NCBI RefSeq assembly: GCF_014836955.1 | Contig: NZ_JACSPV010000002.1 | Coordinates: forward strand, 1 to 64,000 | Direction: 5' to 3' | DNA: 64,000 bases | Origin: Bacillus norwichensis | Lineage (GTDB): Bacteria > Bacillota > Bacilli > Bacillales > Bacillaceae_C | Shown: positions 35,511-45,385 of the stretch, in pieces | How the letters are laid out: each line of letters starts with the position of its first letter | Position numbering within the stretch: the stretch's first letter is position 1 | Made by a program: the position numbers and the translations under genes | Notes under the pieces: model-generated | Databases searched by the model: none | What the model was told of the DNA's origin: nothing | Seen by the model: the letters and a program-made list of their open reading frames with translations, nothing else

Positions 35511-36641
35511 TTAGTCCTTTTGAAGTGGGGCAGGGAGGATAATCGTGAAAGTGGTCCATTCATCATTGGAACTGCATAATAACTGCCCGCGATGTTTCTC
35601 TATGATTTGTCTTGAAACGTAAAGCCCCAGGCCTGTACCGGTTTTTTTGGTCGTGACAAAAGGTTCAAAGATATCCTTAATCAAAGAGTCAGGAATCTTT
35701 GGACCGGTATTCGAGGCTTCGAGATAAATAGAATCTCCATCCCGGTAACTTTTAATAAGTATGACGGATTCTGCGTCTGTAGTTACCATCACTTCAATGG
35801 CGTTAAAGATGATATTGATAATAACCTGCCGTACCTCTTCCTGGATTCCTTTTACATATAGGTTTTCTTCCATCTCCCGCTGAAGCGATACCTTCAATTC
35901 AAGCAGTCTCGGATACACAAAGGAAGCGACTTGCTCAACAAGCTCATTCAAGGAGAAAATGACTTCTTCCTGATCGACTTCCTGTTTTTTCGAAAGCATT
36001 AGAAATTGAGTAATCCGGAATTTTAGTTGATCCAGTTCTGAGGATATGATATCCATGTACGGAAGGTCGGGATACTCCGCACGCAGGAGCTGTACAAATC
36101 CTTGGACGGTTGTTAAAGGATTTCTGAATTCATGGACGAAGCTTGATGTCATTTGGCCAAGCAGAGTGAGACGGTCCTCATGACTTGAATGAATATGTCG
36201 ATTTTCCTGCTCAATTAATTGTTGTTTTAATCTGCTATAATGCATGACAGCATGATATGAAAAATGATCAAATATGTAGGATAGCTGGTTGAAAACTTTT
36301 TTCAAAGTTTGCATCTCTTTGGAGAAATAAGAAGCTTCTTCGCAAAGGATGTTTTTCGCCATGTTCAGATTATAAACTAAAATTTCAATGTCTGAGTTTT
36401 CTCTTATTTTTATCTGCGCAATTTTATAGGCACTGGCCTGTATGTAGCTTTGCAGGTCTGCTTTCGGTAATGATAACGCATGCAAAGCAACTTGAAATAT
36501 GAACTTTCCCGAACTGTCTAACTTCTCTCTTTGAAGCTGTGTCAGATCAGGGGGAAGCATCGCTTTTTCTTTCCATTTATTGAGGAAGTTTGTTTCATTT
36601 TGTTGAAGAAAAGATATCACTTCGTCCGTAAGCTGATCCAT
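35511..36641 (-). CDS. Soluble sporulation-type sensor histidine kinase
   Basis: The 376-residue kinase has no membrane segment. An N-terminal helical sensor region (residues 1-150) resembles the kinase-associated domains of Bacillus stress and sporulation kinases. The dimerisation domain carries the phosphoacceptor in SSFVHEFRNPLTTVQGF, with HEFRNPLT typical of KinA-KinE. The ATPase domain shows IINIIFNAIEVM, ASNTGPKIP and TGTGLGLYVSRQIIE. No response regulator lies beside it, as expected for kinases feeding the Spo0F phosphorelay. That role is inference. Confidence 0.87.
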   Translation of the reverse strand: MDQLTDEVISFLQQNETNFLNKWKEKAMLPPDLTQLQREKLDSSGKFIFQVALHALSLPKADLQSYIQASAYKIAQIKIRENSDIEILVYNLNMAKNILCEEASYFSKEMQTLKKVFNQLSYIFDHFSYHAVMHYSRLKQQLIEQENRHIHSSHEDRLTLLGQMTSSFVHEFRNPLTTVQGFVQLLRAEYPDLPYMDIISSELDQLKFRITQFLMLSKKQEVDQEEVIFSLNELVEQVASFVYPRLLELKVSLQREMEENLYVKGIQEEVRQVIINIIFNAIEVMVTTDAESVILIKSYRDGDSIYLEASNTGPKIPDSLIKDIFEPFVTTKKTGTGLGLYVSRQIIEKHRGQLLCSSNDEWTTFTIILPAPLQKD

Positions 36642-37047
36642 ACCGCACTCACCTCCTTTCCATTATATCAGTTGAAGAGTAAAAAGACTCACTTAAATAA
36701 TAAATTTATGCATTTTCTTTAAGAGTTTAGTAGATATATATGACACATTTTGTAGGTTATACCTCAAAGAAACAAATTCCATCAATTTTTTTAAAACAGA
36801 TTACCATACAGAAAATATATAAAACAGAAAATAAAGTCATGTATTTTTAGTGCGAAAAACGTGTAATTCGCTTTGTAGACTATATTTTTTGAAAAGTTGA
36901 TAAAATGTACCTATATACTTTTTTTGGAAGTATATTTATAATAGATATAATTTAATATATTACTACCCATTATATTTGGTGCAAAATGGCGATTTTTATA
37001 ACTTAAGAAGTTTTGCAAGTCAAATCTTGTAGAATGGAGTAGGTAAT
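36642..37047. other. AT-rich gene-free stretch
   Basis: No gene is supported. It holds several TATAAT-like sequences (for example around 36937-36958) that could be promoters of the small gene at 37048 or of the divergent kinase gene. Confidence 0.4.
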
Positions 37048-37227
37048 ATGAAAAATGAAGAGAGTAAAAGCAGAAAGATGGATCCAGTGATAAGAAAGTG
37101 TATGAAGCATCTGGAAATCATTGGAGCGGATGATAAAACAAGGCAAATTGTTTATATGTATATGAAGACGTTGGAAGATAAGCTGACAAAGGTTGATGAA
37201 AAAGAATTTGATCACCAATCTCCTTAA
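37048..37227 (+). CDS. Small hypothetical helical protein
   Basis: This 59-residue open frame starts at an ATG preceded by GGAGTAGGTA. It encodes a charged, probably helical protein (IRKCMKHLEIIGADDKTRQI, MYMKTLEDKLTKVDE). A perfect Rho-independent terminator starts at its stop codon, which supports it being a real gene. I do not recognise the family; it lacks the SQELD signature of Spo0E phosphatases. Confidence 0.7.
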   Translation: MKNEESKSRKMDPVIRKCMKHLEIIGADDKTRQIVYMYMKTLEDKLTKVDEKEFDHQSP

Positions 37228-37256
37228 ACAATCGGAAAAAACCGGTTGTTTTTTTG
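37226..37256 (+). terminator. Terminator of the small gene
   Basis: The stem AACAATCGG/CCGGTTGTT is followed by TTTTTTT. Confidence 0.9.
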
Positions 37257-37541
37257 TTGTAAGACAGAAGCTAACATTAGCAGACTGTTATCTTTTTCCT
37301 TGATAAGACGTAATGGCTTGATCTTATCGAAGCTACGGGATGAGAATCGGGTGCGCGTCTATCGTTTTAGGTCATATTCAAACAGTTGGTCGGTTGAAAA
37401 GCATTGCTGTTTCCTTGGGTTTGTCGCTATTCGACAGCCGCCCTTACTTTTCCTGTAGCTTTTCGACCGGAAAAACATTATATTATAATTGGTTTCCAAA
37501 TGAATAATTGGAGCCAGGTCAATCGAAAGCGAGGAAAAGGT

Positions 37542-39623
37542 ATGGACCTACTTCATAAAATAAAGGATAGTATTTGGAAATTTTGGAAAAAAGCGCATCT
37601 TAATCAAATATTGCTATTGGTTATTTCGCTAGTGATCTTGATTGGTCTATCATACTTTGCTTACTTAGCGAGTGCCGCTAATGTTGAATCTTTGAAAAAA
37701 GGACTGGCACAAGCAACCGTTATTTATGACAAAGATGGTGATGAAGCGAGTAAAATTTCTGCTAACCGGATGGAAGGTGTTCCGATTGCGGATGTTCCCC
37801 AAAACTTAAAGGACGCCGTTGTTGCTATAGAAGACCATCGTTTTTATAAGCATAGAGGATTCGATGTTTATGGTATTTCTCGTGCGTTTTTTAAAAATCT
37901 GTTTGCTGGAAGAATTACGGCTGGAGGAAGTACTCTAACGCAACAGTTGACCAAAAACGCTCTCCTTTCTCCAGAGCGGACATATAAGAGAAAGCTTGAA
38001 GAAATATTCTTGGCCGTTGAAATCGAGAAGAAGTTTACGAAGGATGAAATATTGGAAATGTATGTAAACCAAGCCTTTTTTGGTAGCGGAGGCTGGGGGG
38101 TCCAAAATGCATCCAAAAAGTTTTTTGGCAAAGATGTAAGTCAAATTACGCTTAGTGAAGCAGCCATGCTGGCAGGGATTGTGAATAGACCATCAGCCCT
38201 TGACCCATATAAAAATTATGACGCATCAGTTGAGAGACGAAATCTTGTTTTAAAGCAAATGTTGAAATTTGAAATGATCAGTGAATCAGAATATCAAGAA
38301 GCTGTTAATGAGAAAATTGTACTTGAAGACAAAGGAGAAGATCCACTGAAAGGAAAGTATCCTTATTATGTAGACGCTGTTTTGAATGAGGCCATTAACC
38401 AATACGGTTTGACTCAGGAAGAAATATTGACGCGAGGTTATAAAATCTACACGGAGATGGATCAAAATGTTCAAGCTGGTTTGGAAAGGGTATATACAAA
38501 TAACTCTCTTTTTCCAGTAAGCCAAGATGGAACGCTTGCGCAAAGCGGGGCGATCATGCTTGACCCTAAGACGGGAGGAATCCGCGGATTAATTGGCGGC
38601 AGAGGTGAGCACTCATTCCGTGCATATAACAGGGCGACCCAATTAAAGGCGCAACCAGGTTCTGTGATGAAGCCTATTGCTGTATATACACCTGCACTTG
38701 AAGAAGGTTATACAGCAGAATCTATGTTAAAAGATGAAGAAGGAATGACTTTTGGGGAGTATAAACCGAAAAATTTCAATGGGCAACACGCCGGAGAAGT
38801 TAAGCTATATACTGCAGTAGAACAATCACTAAATGTACCGGCTGTTTGGCTTTTGAATGAGATAGGACTGGATAAAGGTATTGCATCTTCTAAGGAATTT
38901 GGGCTGCCTATCCAAAAAGAAGATGAAAACCTTAGTCTTGCTTTGGGTGGAACGACCACTGGGTATTCTCCACAGCAAATGGCAGAGGCCTATTCGGTTT
39001 TCGCTAATGAAGGAAAAAGGGAAAAAAGCCATATTATTACAAAAATCGTTGGGCCTACAGAGAATGTAGAAGGTGAATTTAAACCGAAAACCAAACGGGT
39101 GACGAGTCGAAAAACGGCAGAAAAAATGACGGCTATCCTCCTTAATGTAGTAGAGACAGGGACTGGGCGGAATGCAAAAGTATCTGGGTATGAAATTGCT
39201 GGAAAGACCGGGTCAACACAGCTTCCTTATCCGGAAATAACGGATGGCACGAAGGATCAATGGTTTGTCGGTTACACGCCGGACCTTGTGGGAGCTGTTT
39301 GGCTTGGTTATGATCTAACTGACAGGGACCATTATTTAAGAGGTTCGAGCAGTGAAACGGTGGTCCCTATTTTCCGCTCGATGATGGAGCAGACACTTCC
39401 TCATGTTGAAAAGAGTGAGTTTGGTACACGATCCATTAATCAGCGTCTTGAGGAAGAACGGAAAAAAGAAGAGAAGTCTTTAAAAGAAAAAATGAAGAAT
39501 TTTGATGATAAGATGATTGATGAAGCAAAAAAGTGGAAAGAAAAATTAGAAAATGGGAAAAGCGGTTTTAAAAAGCTTGAAGAGAAACTAAAGGAAACGT
39601 ATAGGCAGTTCCAAAATGAGTAA
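37542..39623 (+). CDS. Class A penicillin-binding protein (transglycosylase/transpeptidase)
   Basis: The protein of 693 residues polymerises and cross-links peptidoglycan. One N-terminal membrane helix (ILLLVISLVILIGLSYFAYL) is followed by a GT51 transglycosylase domain (AIEDHRFYKHRGFD, GGSTLTQQLTKN, KILEMY-type KDEILEMYVNQAFFG). The transpeptidase domain has SxxK in PGSVMKPIAVY, SLN in EQSLNVPA and KTG in IAGKTGST. A Lys/Glu-rich tail follows. Length and order match PbpF/PbpG/PBP1-type enzymes of Bacillus. The ATG at 37542 follows CGAGGAAAAGG; longer in-frame starts upstream add unrelated residues. Confidence 0.93.
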   Translation: MDLLHKIKDSIWKFWKKAHLNQILLLVISLVILIGLSYFAYLASAANVESLKKGLAQATVIYDKDGDEASKISANRMEGVPIADVPQNLKDAVVAIEDHRFYKHRGFDVYGISRAFFKNLFAGRITAGGSTLTQQLTKNALLSPERTYKRKLEEIFLAVEIEKKFTKDEILEMYVNQAFFGSGGWGVQNASKKFFGKDVSQITLSEAAMLAGIVNRPSALDPYKNYDASVERRNLVLKQMLKFEMISESEYQEAVNEKIVLEDKGEDPLKGKYPYYVDAVLNEAINQYGLTQEEILTRGYKIYTEMDQNVQAGLERVYTNNSLFPVSQDGTLAQSGAIMLDPKTGGIRGLIGGRGEHSFRAYNRATQLKAQPGSVMKPIAVYTPALEEGYTAESMLKDEEGMTFGEYKPKNFNGQHAGEVKLYTAVEQSLNVPAVWLLNEIGLDKGIASSKEFGLPIQKEDENLSLALGGTTTGYSPQQMAEAYSVFANEGKREKSHIITKIVGPTENVEGEFKPKTKRVTSRKTAEKMTAILLNVVETGTGRNAKVSGYEIAGKTGSTQLPYPEITDGTKDQWFVGYTPDLVGAVWLGYDLTDRDHYLRGSSSETVVPIFRSMMEQTLPHVEKSEFGTRSINQRLEEERKKEEKSLKEKMKNFDDKMIDEAKKWKEKLENGKSGFKKLEEKLKETYRQFQNE

Positions 39624-39730
39624 TTTTGTTGATTTTTGAAGTTTTATACGATTTGTGTCAAAGAAGATGAAATTTTTGTCGATATGTGAGAGAATACTTA
39701 TTGGTTAAAACATAGAGGAGGCATGTAAGA

Positions 39731-41110
39731 ATGGAATTCCGCATTGAACGGGATACGATTGGTGAAATTAAAGTGCCTGCAGATAAATACTGGGGCGCAC
39801 AAACTCAACGGAGCAAACAGAATTTTAAAATTGGAAATGAAAAAATGCCTTTGGAAGTCATTAAGGCTTTTGCTCAATTAAAAAAAGCTGCTGCATTCAC
39901 AAACAATGGGCTTGGCAAGTTATCTGATGTCAAGAAGGAAGCGATTGTTACAGCATGTGATGAAGTGCTGGACGGTAAATTCGATGAACATTTTCCTTTG
40001 GTCGTATGGCAGACGGGAAGTGGCACACAGTCCAACATGAATGTGAATGAGGTTCTTGCTCGTAGAGCTAATGAATTATTACCAGAGGGTTCTGATGAAA
40101 AGGTTCATCCAAATGATGATATCAACATGTCCCAGAGCTCTAACGATACATTCCCGACAGCAATGCACGTTGCTGCATATCATGCAATTTACCATGATTT
40201 GATTCCTGCCTTGAGCCAATTAAAGCAAACACTTCTTGAAAAAGAAAAAGCGAATATGGATATTATCAAAATTGGCCGCACGCACTTGCAGGATGCTACT
40301 CCACTCACGCTTGGTCAAGAAATCAGCGGCTGGAGAGCAATGGTTGAAAAAAGTGAAAAAATGATCAAGGAAAGTGCTGAACATCTTCTTAATCTGGCTA
40401 TTGGAGGAACAGCAGTCGGCACTGGCATCAATGCTGAACCGATCTTTGGAGACAAAGTGGCGGAACAGCTAGGTAAGCAAACTGGATATTCATTTGTTTC
40501 ATCTGATAATAAGTTCCACGCTCTAACAAGCCATGACGAAATTGTTTTTGTGCACGGAGCTTTAAAGGGACTTGCTGGCGATTTGACAAAAATCGCAAAC
40601 GATGTTCGCTGGCTTGCTAGCGGTCCACGTAGCGGCATTGGAGAAATTTCGATCCCTGCCAATGAACCAGGAAGCTCTATCATGCCTGGAAAAGTGAATC
40701 CGACACAAAGTGAGGCACTCACGATGGTTGGCGTTCAAGTATTCGGTAATGATGCGGCGATCGGATTTGCTGCTAGTCAAGGAAACTTCGAATTAAATGT
40801 TTATAAACCTGTAATTATTTACAACTTCTTACAATCAGTTCATCTGCTTGCAGACTCAATGATTTCATTCAATGAAAAATGCGTCCAAGGTCTTGAGCCG
40901 AACCTTGAAGTTATTGAGGAAAATGTGAACCGTTCACTCATGCTTGTTACAGCGCTGAATCCTCATATCGGATATGAAAAAGCTGCTGAAATTGCAAAGC
41001 TTGCATTCAAAGAAGGTACAACCTTGAAAGAAGCTGCAATCAAAACTGGATATTTGACAGAAGAGCAATACAACGAATGGATCGACCCGAAAAAAATGGT
41101 TCATTTATAA
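39731..41110 (+). CDS. fumC: Fumarate hydratase class II
   Basis: The 459-residue TCA-cycle enzyme interconverts fumarate and malate. Signature [15 protein letters not shown] is present near residue 319, with the substrate segments [24 protein letters not shown] and [26 protein letters not shown] lies upstream. It is called citG in Bacillus subtilis. It is a single-gene unit ended by the terminator at 41161. Confidence 0.97.
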   Translation: MEFRIERDTIGEIKVPADKYWGAQTQRSKQNFKIGNEKMPLEVIKAFAQLKKAAAFTNNGLGKLSDVKKEAIVTACDEVLDGKFDEHFPLVVWQTGSGTQSNMNVNEVLARRANELLPEGSDEKVHPNDDINMSQSSNDTFPTAMHVAAYHAIYHDLIPALSQLKQTLLEKEKANMDIIKIGRTHLQDATPLTLGQEISGWRAMVEKSEKMIKESAEHLLNLAIGGTAVGTGINAEPIFGDKVAEQLGKQTGYSFVSSDNKFHALTSHDEIVFVHGALKGLAGDLTKIANDVRWLASGPRSGIGEISIPANEPGSSIMPGKVNPTQSEALTMVGVQVFGNDAAIGFAASQGNFELNVYKPVIIYNFLQSVHLLADSMISFNEKCVQGLEPNLEVIEENVNRSLMLVTALNPHIGYEKAAEIAKLAFKEGTTLKEAAIKTGYLTEEQYNEWIDPKKMVHL

Positions 41111-41160
41111 TAGAAAAACGTAAGGCAATATTTTTTAGCAGGGGTCTGACCCCATTCGAA

Positions 41161-41188
41161 AGGCCCCCGAAAACTCGGGAGCCTTTTT
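41161..41188 (+). terminator. Terminator of fumC
   Basis: The stem AGGC-CCCGA/TCGGG-GCCT is followed by TTTTT. It also could serve the converging SASP gene weakly. Confidence 0.8.
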
Positions 41189-41204
41189 GCCATTCTATAT
41201 TCAC

Positions 41205-41411
41205 TTATTGTTGCGAGTAACCGCCGCCAAGCTGTTGTTGTGCCATTGCAACGAGACGCTTGGTAATTTCTCCACCGACAGAACCGTTAGCACGTGAAGT
41301 TGTGTCTGCGCCAAGATTTACGCCAAACTCCCGGGCGATTTCAACCTTCATTTGGTCAATTGCTTGCTCAGCACCAGAAACCAAAATTTGATTTGAATTG
41401 CTATTAGCCAT
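41205..41411 (-). CDS. Alpha/beta-type small acid-soluble spore protein
   Basis: The 68-residue DNA-binding protein saturates spore DNA and protects it from UV and heat. It contains the germination-protease cleavage motif around [13 protein letters not shown] and the conserved [18 protein letters not shown]. The ATG at 41411 follows ACAAGGAGATG; the longer frame upstream is not homologous. Expected to be expressed late in the forespore under sigma-G. It is the clearest proof of a spore-former in this window and corresponds to SspB-type proteins near the yhe genes of B. subtilis. Confidence 0.96.
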   Translation of the reverse strand: MANSNSNQILVSGAEQAIDQMKVEIAREFGVNLGADTTSRANGSVGGEITKRLVAMAQQQLGGGYSQQ

Positions 41412-41646
41412 GTTGTCATCTCCTTGTTTGTTGTTAATAAGATTGGCTGGGTTAGTCGGATTTGCACCGACACACATGCATGTGACCTTCTTGGAGTTTA
41501 ACCCATCGTTTATAATATTTATTATGTTTTTTCAAAATGAAAATATGCAGATGGGAGAGAGGAAGTTTTTACCTAATGTAATAGTTGCGTGTCATACATG
41601 TATTCTTCATTTCTCGAAAAGATATATGGAAAGAGGAGGAGTACAG

Positions 41647-41895
41647 ATGAATTATTGCCGGTTATGTAACGGAATATCACTTGAAACTCATACTTGCTCT
41701 ATATGCATGGGGATTTTGAAGGATCAAGGAAAAATATATGACTATTACGATGATTACTCTCCTTATATGGAGATTGACTTGAATAAATTGGCTGACGGCG
41801 ATCCTGAAAGCAGCCGAAAGTCGGAATGTGTCCATTTATTTATTTGTGCAATTTGCGGAACACAACAAGAATTGAAAATTTTTTATGAACGTTAA
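41647..41895 (+). CDS. Small zinc-ribbon-like protein, hypothetical
   Basis: The 82-residue protein opens with two Cys pairs (CRLC, CSIC) and ends with CAIC, with a Tyr/Asp-rich middle (YDYYDDYSPYMEID). The cysteines suggest a zinc-binding fold. AGAGGAGG lies upstream of the ATG. A role is not known; the neighbourhood is sporulation-related (SASP gene divergent on one side, yhe genes on the other). Confidence 0.75.
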   Translation: MNYCRLCNGISLETHTCSICMGILKDQGKIYDYYDDYSPYMEIDLNKLADGDPESSRKSECVHLFICAICGTQQELKIFYER

Positions 41896-41921
41896 AAAAG
41901 GGGCCCCATATCGAGTCCCCA

Positions 41922-42119
41922 TCATTCCATATTCTCCTGTGGTGGATCCTCAGGAAAAAAATCAGTGGATTGTTCTATGTTTGTTGAATCTTCTCTCATA
42001 AAAACAGATCCTCCAGACATTCCTTCATTCTCCATCCGGTCTACATCCATGAAATACTTCTCTCGTCCTTCATGATTTGAATCTGGCAGAAAATGCTTTT
42101 TTTCTTTTTTCTTCTCCAT
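41922..42119 (-). CDS. Small hydrophilic protein, hypothetical
   Basis: The 65-residue, highly charged protein begins MEKKKEKKHFLPDSNHEG. The ATG at 42119 follows AAGGAGG nine bases upstream and is favoured over an upstream in-frame ATG. It lies downstream of the YheE-like gene on the same strand, so it may be the last gene of a sporulation operon. No family recognised. Confidence 0.65.
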   Translation of the reverse strand: MEKKKEKKHFLPDSNHEGREKYFMDVDRMENEGMSGGSVFMREDSTNIEQSTDFFPEDPPQENME

Positions 42120-42190
42120 CGTCTTCAGCCTCCTTAAGGATAGTTTGGGCTGATGATACGATAGACCATACATATAAAAAGTTGGAAAAA

Positions 42191-42418
42191 TTACCGCTGC
42201 TGGTCATAAACATGAAAAAGCATTAAATCATGCACTTGTTTTTCCAATACAGCCTCGTAATGACTGGACGGCTTCTCTAATTTCCATTCGATTCTTCCAT
42301 TTTTATGATAGATTCCTTCCAATTTTTTTCCGGAAAAATAAAATGAAAATGACCAACCGGGAATTCGCTCTTCTTTATAAAGAGGCTTATATTGAAAGTG
42401 TTGCAACAAACGAATCAC
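42191..42418 (-). CDS. yheE: YheE-like protein (DUF5342)
   Basis: The protein of about 72-75 residues matches my memory of Bacillus YheE: LQHFQYKPLYKEERIPGWSF, FYFSGKKLEGIYHKNGRIEW and the ending HDLMLFHVYD. The start is uncertain between GTG at 42418 and TTG at 42409; GAGGTG lies suitably before the TTG. It lies just downstream of the YheC/D-type gene, as in B. subtilis. Confidence 0.78.
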   Translation of the reverse strand: MIRLLQHFQYKPLYKEERIPGWSFSFYFSGKKLEGIYHKNGRIEWKLEKPSSHYEAVLEKQVHDLMLFHVYDQQR

Positions 42419-42469
42419 CTCATTGTTTAGAACTATTCTAACAATTATTTCAAGAAGAAGCGAAGATTA

Positions 42470-43831
42470 TCACTCCCAAAGAATTTGAGGAGAATGGATG
42501 GTTTTTTCAGTCAAATGAACTGCGAATGCAAGGGCGAGCTTGCTAGTCAGTGCATCGGATTCTTTTAGACCGGGGTGGGAGAATATTTGGCGTCCTGGTT
42601 TTGAATTGGCTTCAAACATCCAAACTTTACCATCATGGTCGATTCCAAGATCAAAGCCAACTTCCGCAACAATTCCTCCAATATTATCTTCAATAGCAGC
42701 AGCGAGATCCAGTGCAGCTTTTTGAAGTTTATTTTGATAAAGCTCCCTTTCTGCATCATCCGGAAAAATTTCTTCAAGGGATCGAATTACCCCCCCAAAC
42801 CTTGAATGAGTGGTAGGGCTGCCATCTCCAGCAATTTTAGCGGCGATTGCACTAATATTCCATTGGCCGTTTTCATCTTTATTAACATGGACACGAAAAT
42901 CCATCGGCTTCTTGTTAACCCGTCGGAGCCGGATTCCCTGCTGCACAATCAATTTTTTTGATTCTTTCCCTTTATACATGTGGTTGATTAGGCCCTCGAT
43001 GGAAGAGAATCTATAAAGCCTGCTTTTTTCATCAAAAAAACGACAATAGAAATCTTCTTGTTCTGGATCATAGAGAACTTGACGAATCTTTTCTCCGTTG
43101 CTTCCATCCGCCTGTTTCAAATATACATGCCCATAAGTTTCAACCATCCGTTCAATATCCGAAAATGATCTAAATGGATGAGTTTCAGGAAGATAATGTT
43201 CGGCGCGGGAATCATTGCACAACCGCTCATGCAGTTCCAGCTTGTTGAAAAACCCCGGGTTATACCAGGGAATTAGGTAGTCATTTTCCATTTTTTCTTT
43301 CACTTTTTGGAACGTGGGCTGGCCTTCGCTCAACCGGTTTGGCAACCTGTCATAAACAACGTTAGGAAAAGGAACGATTCTTTTCTTCCAACTTTGTTCG
43401 TTATAGAAAAAGCCATTAATGACGCCTTTTTCCCAATCAATATGTTTTTCACCGAATAAAAAAGGGACCGCTCCGACCGAGGCCTGTACGGACATTTGAT
43501 TGGAGAAATTTTTTGTCCGTTCTCCAACAGGCAATAATTGAAAAGGTGTAAAGCCTGACGTGAAAATGCCTACTAGGGGACCGAGATATAAGGCCTCATC
43601 ATCTTCAAAGAGACAAAGTGACGAAACAAATTCAGGGATTCCCAAAATTTTAGCCAAGCTTGAACTGATGGAAATGATATTTCTTCCATTTGGATGCCGG
43701 CTGCATTCAGCCTCTGCAGCATTGGAACCAAATAAGACAAATTGATGCTTCCCCTTAGGACGAAATTCCCGCGGATAAAAAAGTTTGATCTCGTTACTGT
43801 CAAACATTTCACATTTATACCGAACCCTCAT
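42470..43831 (-). CDS. YheC/YheD-type ATP-grasp spore-coat-associated protein
   Basis: The 453-residue protein carries the YheC/D family architecture: an N-terminal region with sugar-binding-like features and a C-terminal ATP-grasp fold (LKQADGSNGEKIRQVLY, LIVQQGIRLRRVNKKPMDFR and GIVAEVGFDLGIDHDGKVWM with the metal-binding EANSKPGR). ATP-grasp enzymes usually join a carboxylate to an amine or thiol. B. subtilis has two paralogs, yheC and yheD; only one is present here. The substrate is unknown, and a role at the spore surface is known from the family. Confidence 0.9.
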   Translation of the reverse strand: MRVRYKCEMFDSNEIKLFYPREFRPKGKHQFVLFGSNAAEAECSRHPNGRNIISISSSLAKILGIPEFVSSLCLFEDDEALYLGPLVGIFTSGFTPFQLLPVGERTKNFSNQMSVQASVGAVPFLFGEKHIDWEKGVINGFFYNEQSWKKRIVPFPNVVYDRLPNRLSEGQPTFQKVKEKMENDYLIPWYNPGFFNKLELHERLCNDSRAEHYLPETHPFRSFSDIERMVETYGHVYLKQADGSNGEKIRQVLYDPEQEDFYCRFFDEKSRLYRFSSIEGLINHMYKGKESKKLIVQQGIRLRRVNKKPMDFRVHVNKDENGQWNISAIAAKIAGDGSPTTHSRFGGVIRSLEEIFPDDAERELYQNKLQKAALDLAAAIEDNIGGIVAEVGFDLGIDHDGKVWMFEANSKPGRQIFSHPGLKESDALTSKLALAFAVHLTEKTIHSPQILWE

Positions 43832-44142
43832 TCAAAAGCCTCCTTTTAAAAGGTATCCATATTTGCTCTTGTGCACCATTATTATTTATAATCAGTTCAG
43901 ACCGTACAATACCGAACAACGGAACTAGGCGGATTCCCCATATCGTATGATGGAGGACATGTCCTTGTTCAAGAGTAAGGAAATATAGTTAGCTTCGACG
44001 GCCGGAAAGTCATAGAACCATATCAAAATCTATTGACTGCAGTGGAAGCACAAATGCCATAGCATTTTATGGTCTGTATAGGAGGAGCAATGAGATACCC
44101 TCATCTTGAAGGCTGTTGGACTGTGAACGCTTAGCCATTCAA

Positions 44143-44201
44143 GAATCCCACTTGTACACCGCAAGGTGTAGGGCTTGCGGCTTTAGCCGTGGGAGTCTCA
44201 A
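44143..44201 (+). mobile_element. Relic of an IS200/IS605-type right end (TnpB guide-RNA scaffold-like)
   Basis: GAATCCCAC ... GCGGCTTTAGCCGTGGGAG followed by TCTCAA is the hairpin pattern seen at the right ends of many TnpB-carrying elements. No tnpB or tnpA gene is left nearby. The relic abuts the ribosome binding site of yheB. The stretch 43832-44142 before it has only a possible coding scrap (ending LLTAVEAQMP near 44059). Confidence 0.55.
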
Positions 44202-44218
44202 TAAAGGAGAGAAAATAT

Positions 44219-45358
44219 ATGTCAACCTGGTTTACTATCATACCTTTCATGGTTATTATCGGAGCCGTAATAGGGGGATTCACCAACTTTTTGGCAATCC
44301 GGATGCTTTTTCGGCCATATCGAACGCTTTATATTGGTAAATGGCGGGTACCGTTTACACCTGGCTTAATTCCGAAGCGACAAGGGGAATTAGCTGCCCA
44401 AATCGGAAAGCTTGTTGTAGGCTATCTGGTAACGCCTGAAAGCATTTATAAAAAACTGACAGATGAGTCGTTCAAACGTGATACAGAGGAATGGATAAAT
44501 ACTAAATTGAACAGTTGGCTGGAAAAAGGAATGACGCCAGAAGAAATACTGAATCAATTTGGAATGGAGAATCCTGTTGAGAGAATAAACTCTACGATTG
44601 ATAAAACGATTGAAAAAAAATATACAGCACTTAAAATGGAATATTTGGACAAGCCGATAGGAGATATTCTGCCTGAACAGCTCACAGAAACCATTTATAG
44701 CAAAATTCCTGGGATAGCCGATCAAATCATTAAAAAAGGGGAAGATTACTTTTCTAGTGATGAGGGAAAAGAAAAAATCAGGTTTATGATCGAGAATTTT
44801 TTGAAAAACAGGGGAAAGCTTTGGAACCTGATCCAGATGTTCATTGGTGAAGAGCAGCTGACGGAGAAAATGCAACCGGAAATTATGAGGTTTCTCCAAA
44901 ACAAAGGCACAAGAGACCTCTTGGTATCTATTTTGGAAGACGAGGGGCGAAAGCTCGAACAAAGAAAGTTAGAGGAATTTTATTCCGGAGTCAATGAGGA
45001 GAAAATCCTGCAATTTTTAAAAAAGGGGGCAGCTGACCTATTTCCGCTTGAGGGATATTTGCAAAAGCCTGTTAAAGAGCTGATTGAACCGTATAAAATC
45101 CAATTATTGGATACGCTGGTGCCGAGACTGCTTGCTACAGCAGGTGATTATTTAACAAAACAGTCAGGGGAAATCCTTGAGCGTTTCCAAGTGGAGGATA
45201 TCGTACGGAATGAAATTGAGTCATTTTCTCTTGAACGCCTGGAAGAATTGGTAATAGCTGTTGCAAAAAAAGAACTCGTAATGATTACTTACCTTGGGGC
45301 ACTTCTTGGAGGCTTGATTGGTATGATCCAAGGAATCATTGTAATGGTCACCTCATAG
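44219..45358 (+). CDS. yheB: DUF445 membrane protein YheB
   Basis: The 379-residue protein has an N-terminal membrane helix (FTIIPFMVIIGAVIGGFTNFLA), a long helical DUF445 region beginning MLFRPYRTLYIGKWRVPFTP and GLIPKRQGELA, and a C-terminal membrane helix (LGALLGGLIGMIQGIIVMV). The family is conserved in Bacillus next to yheA; function unknown. The ATG at 44219 follows AAAGGAGAG. A GTG further upstream lies inside the IS605-type relic and is rejected. Confidence 0.9.
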   Translation: MSTWFTIIPFMVIIGAVIGGFTNFLAIRMLFRPYRTLYIGKWRVPFTPGLIPKRQGELAAQIGKLVVGYLVTPESIYKKLTDESFKRDTEEWINTKLNSWLEKGMTPEEILNQFGMENPVERINSTIDKTIEKKYTALKMEYLDKPIGDILPEQLTETIYSKIPGIADQIIKKGEDYFSSDEGKEKIRFMIENFLKNRGKLWNLIQMFIGEEQLTEKMQPEIMRFLQNKGTRDLLVSILEDEGRKLEQRKLEEFYSGVNEEKILQFLKKGAADLFPLEGYLQKPVKELIEPYKIQLLDTLVPRLLATAGDYLTKQSGEILERFQVEDIVRNEIESFSLERLEELVIAVAKKELVMITYLGALLGGLIGMIQGIIVMVTS

Positions 45359-45385
45359 TATGTTACACTTGGGTGAGGAGGGATA

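Noticed and set aside
43928-44060. Possible gene remnant ending LLTAVEAQMP
   Set aside because: Only about 20 plausible codons are readable; family not recognised, so not annotated as a pseudogene.
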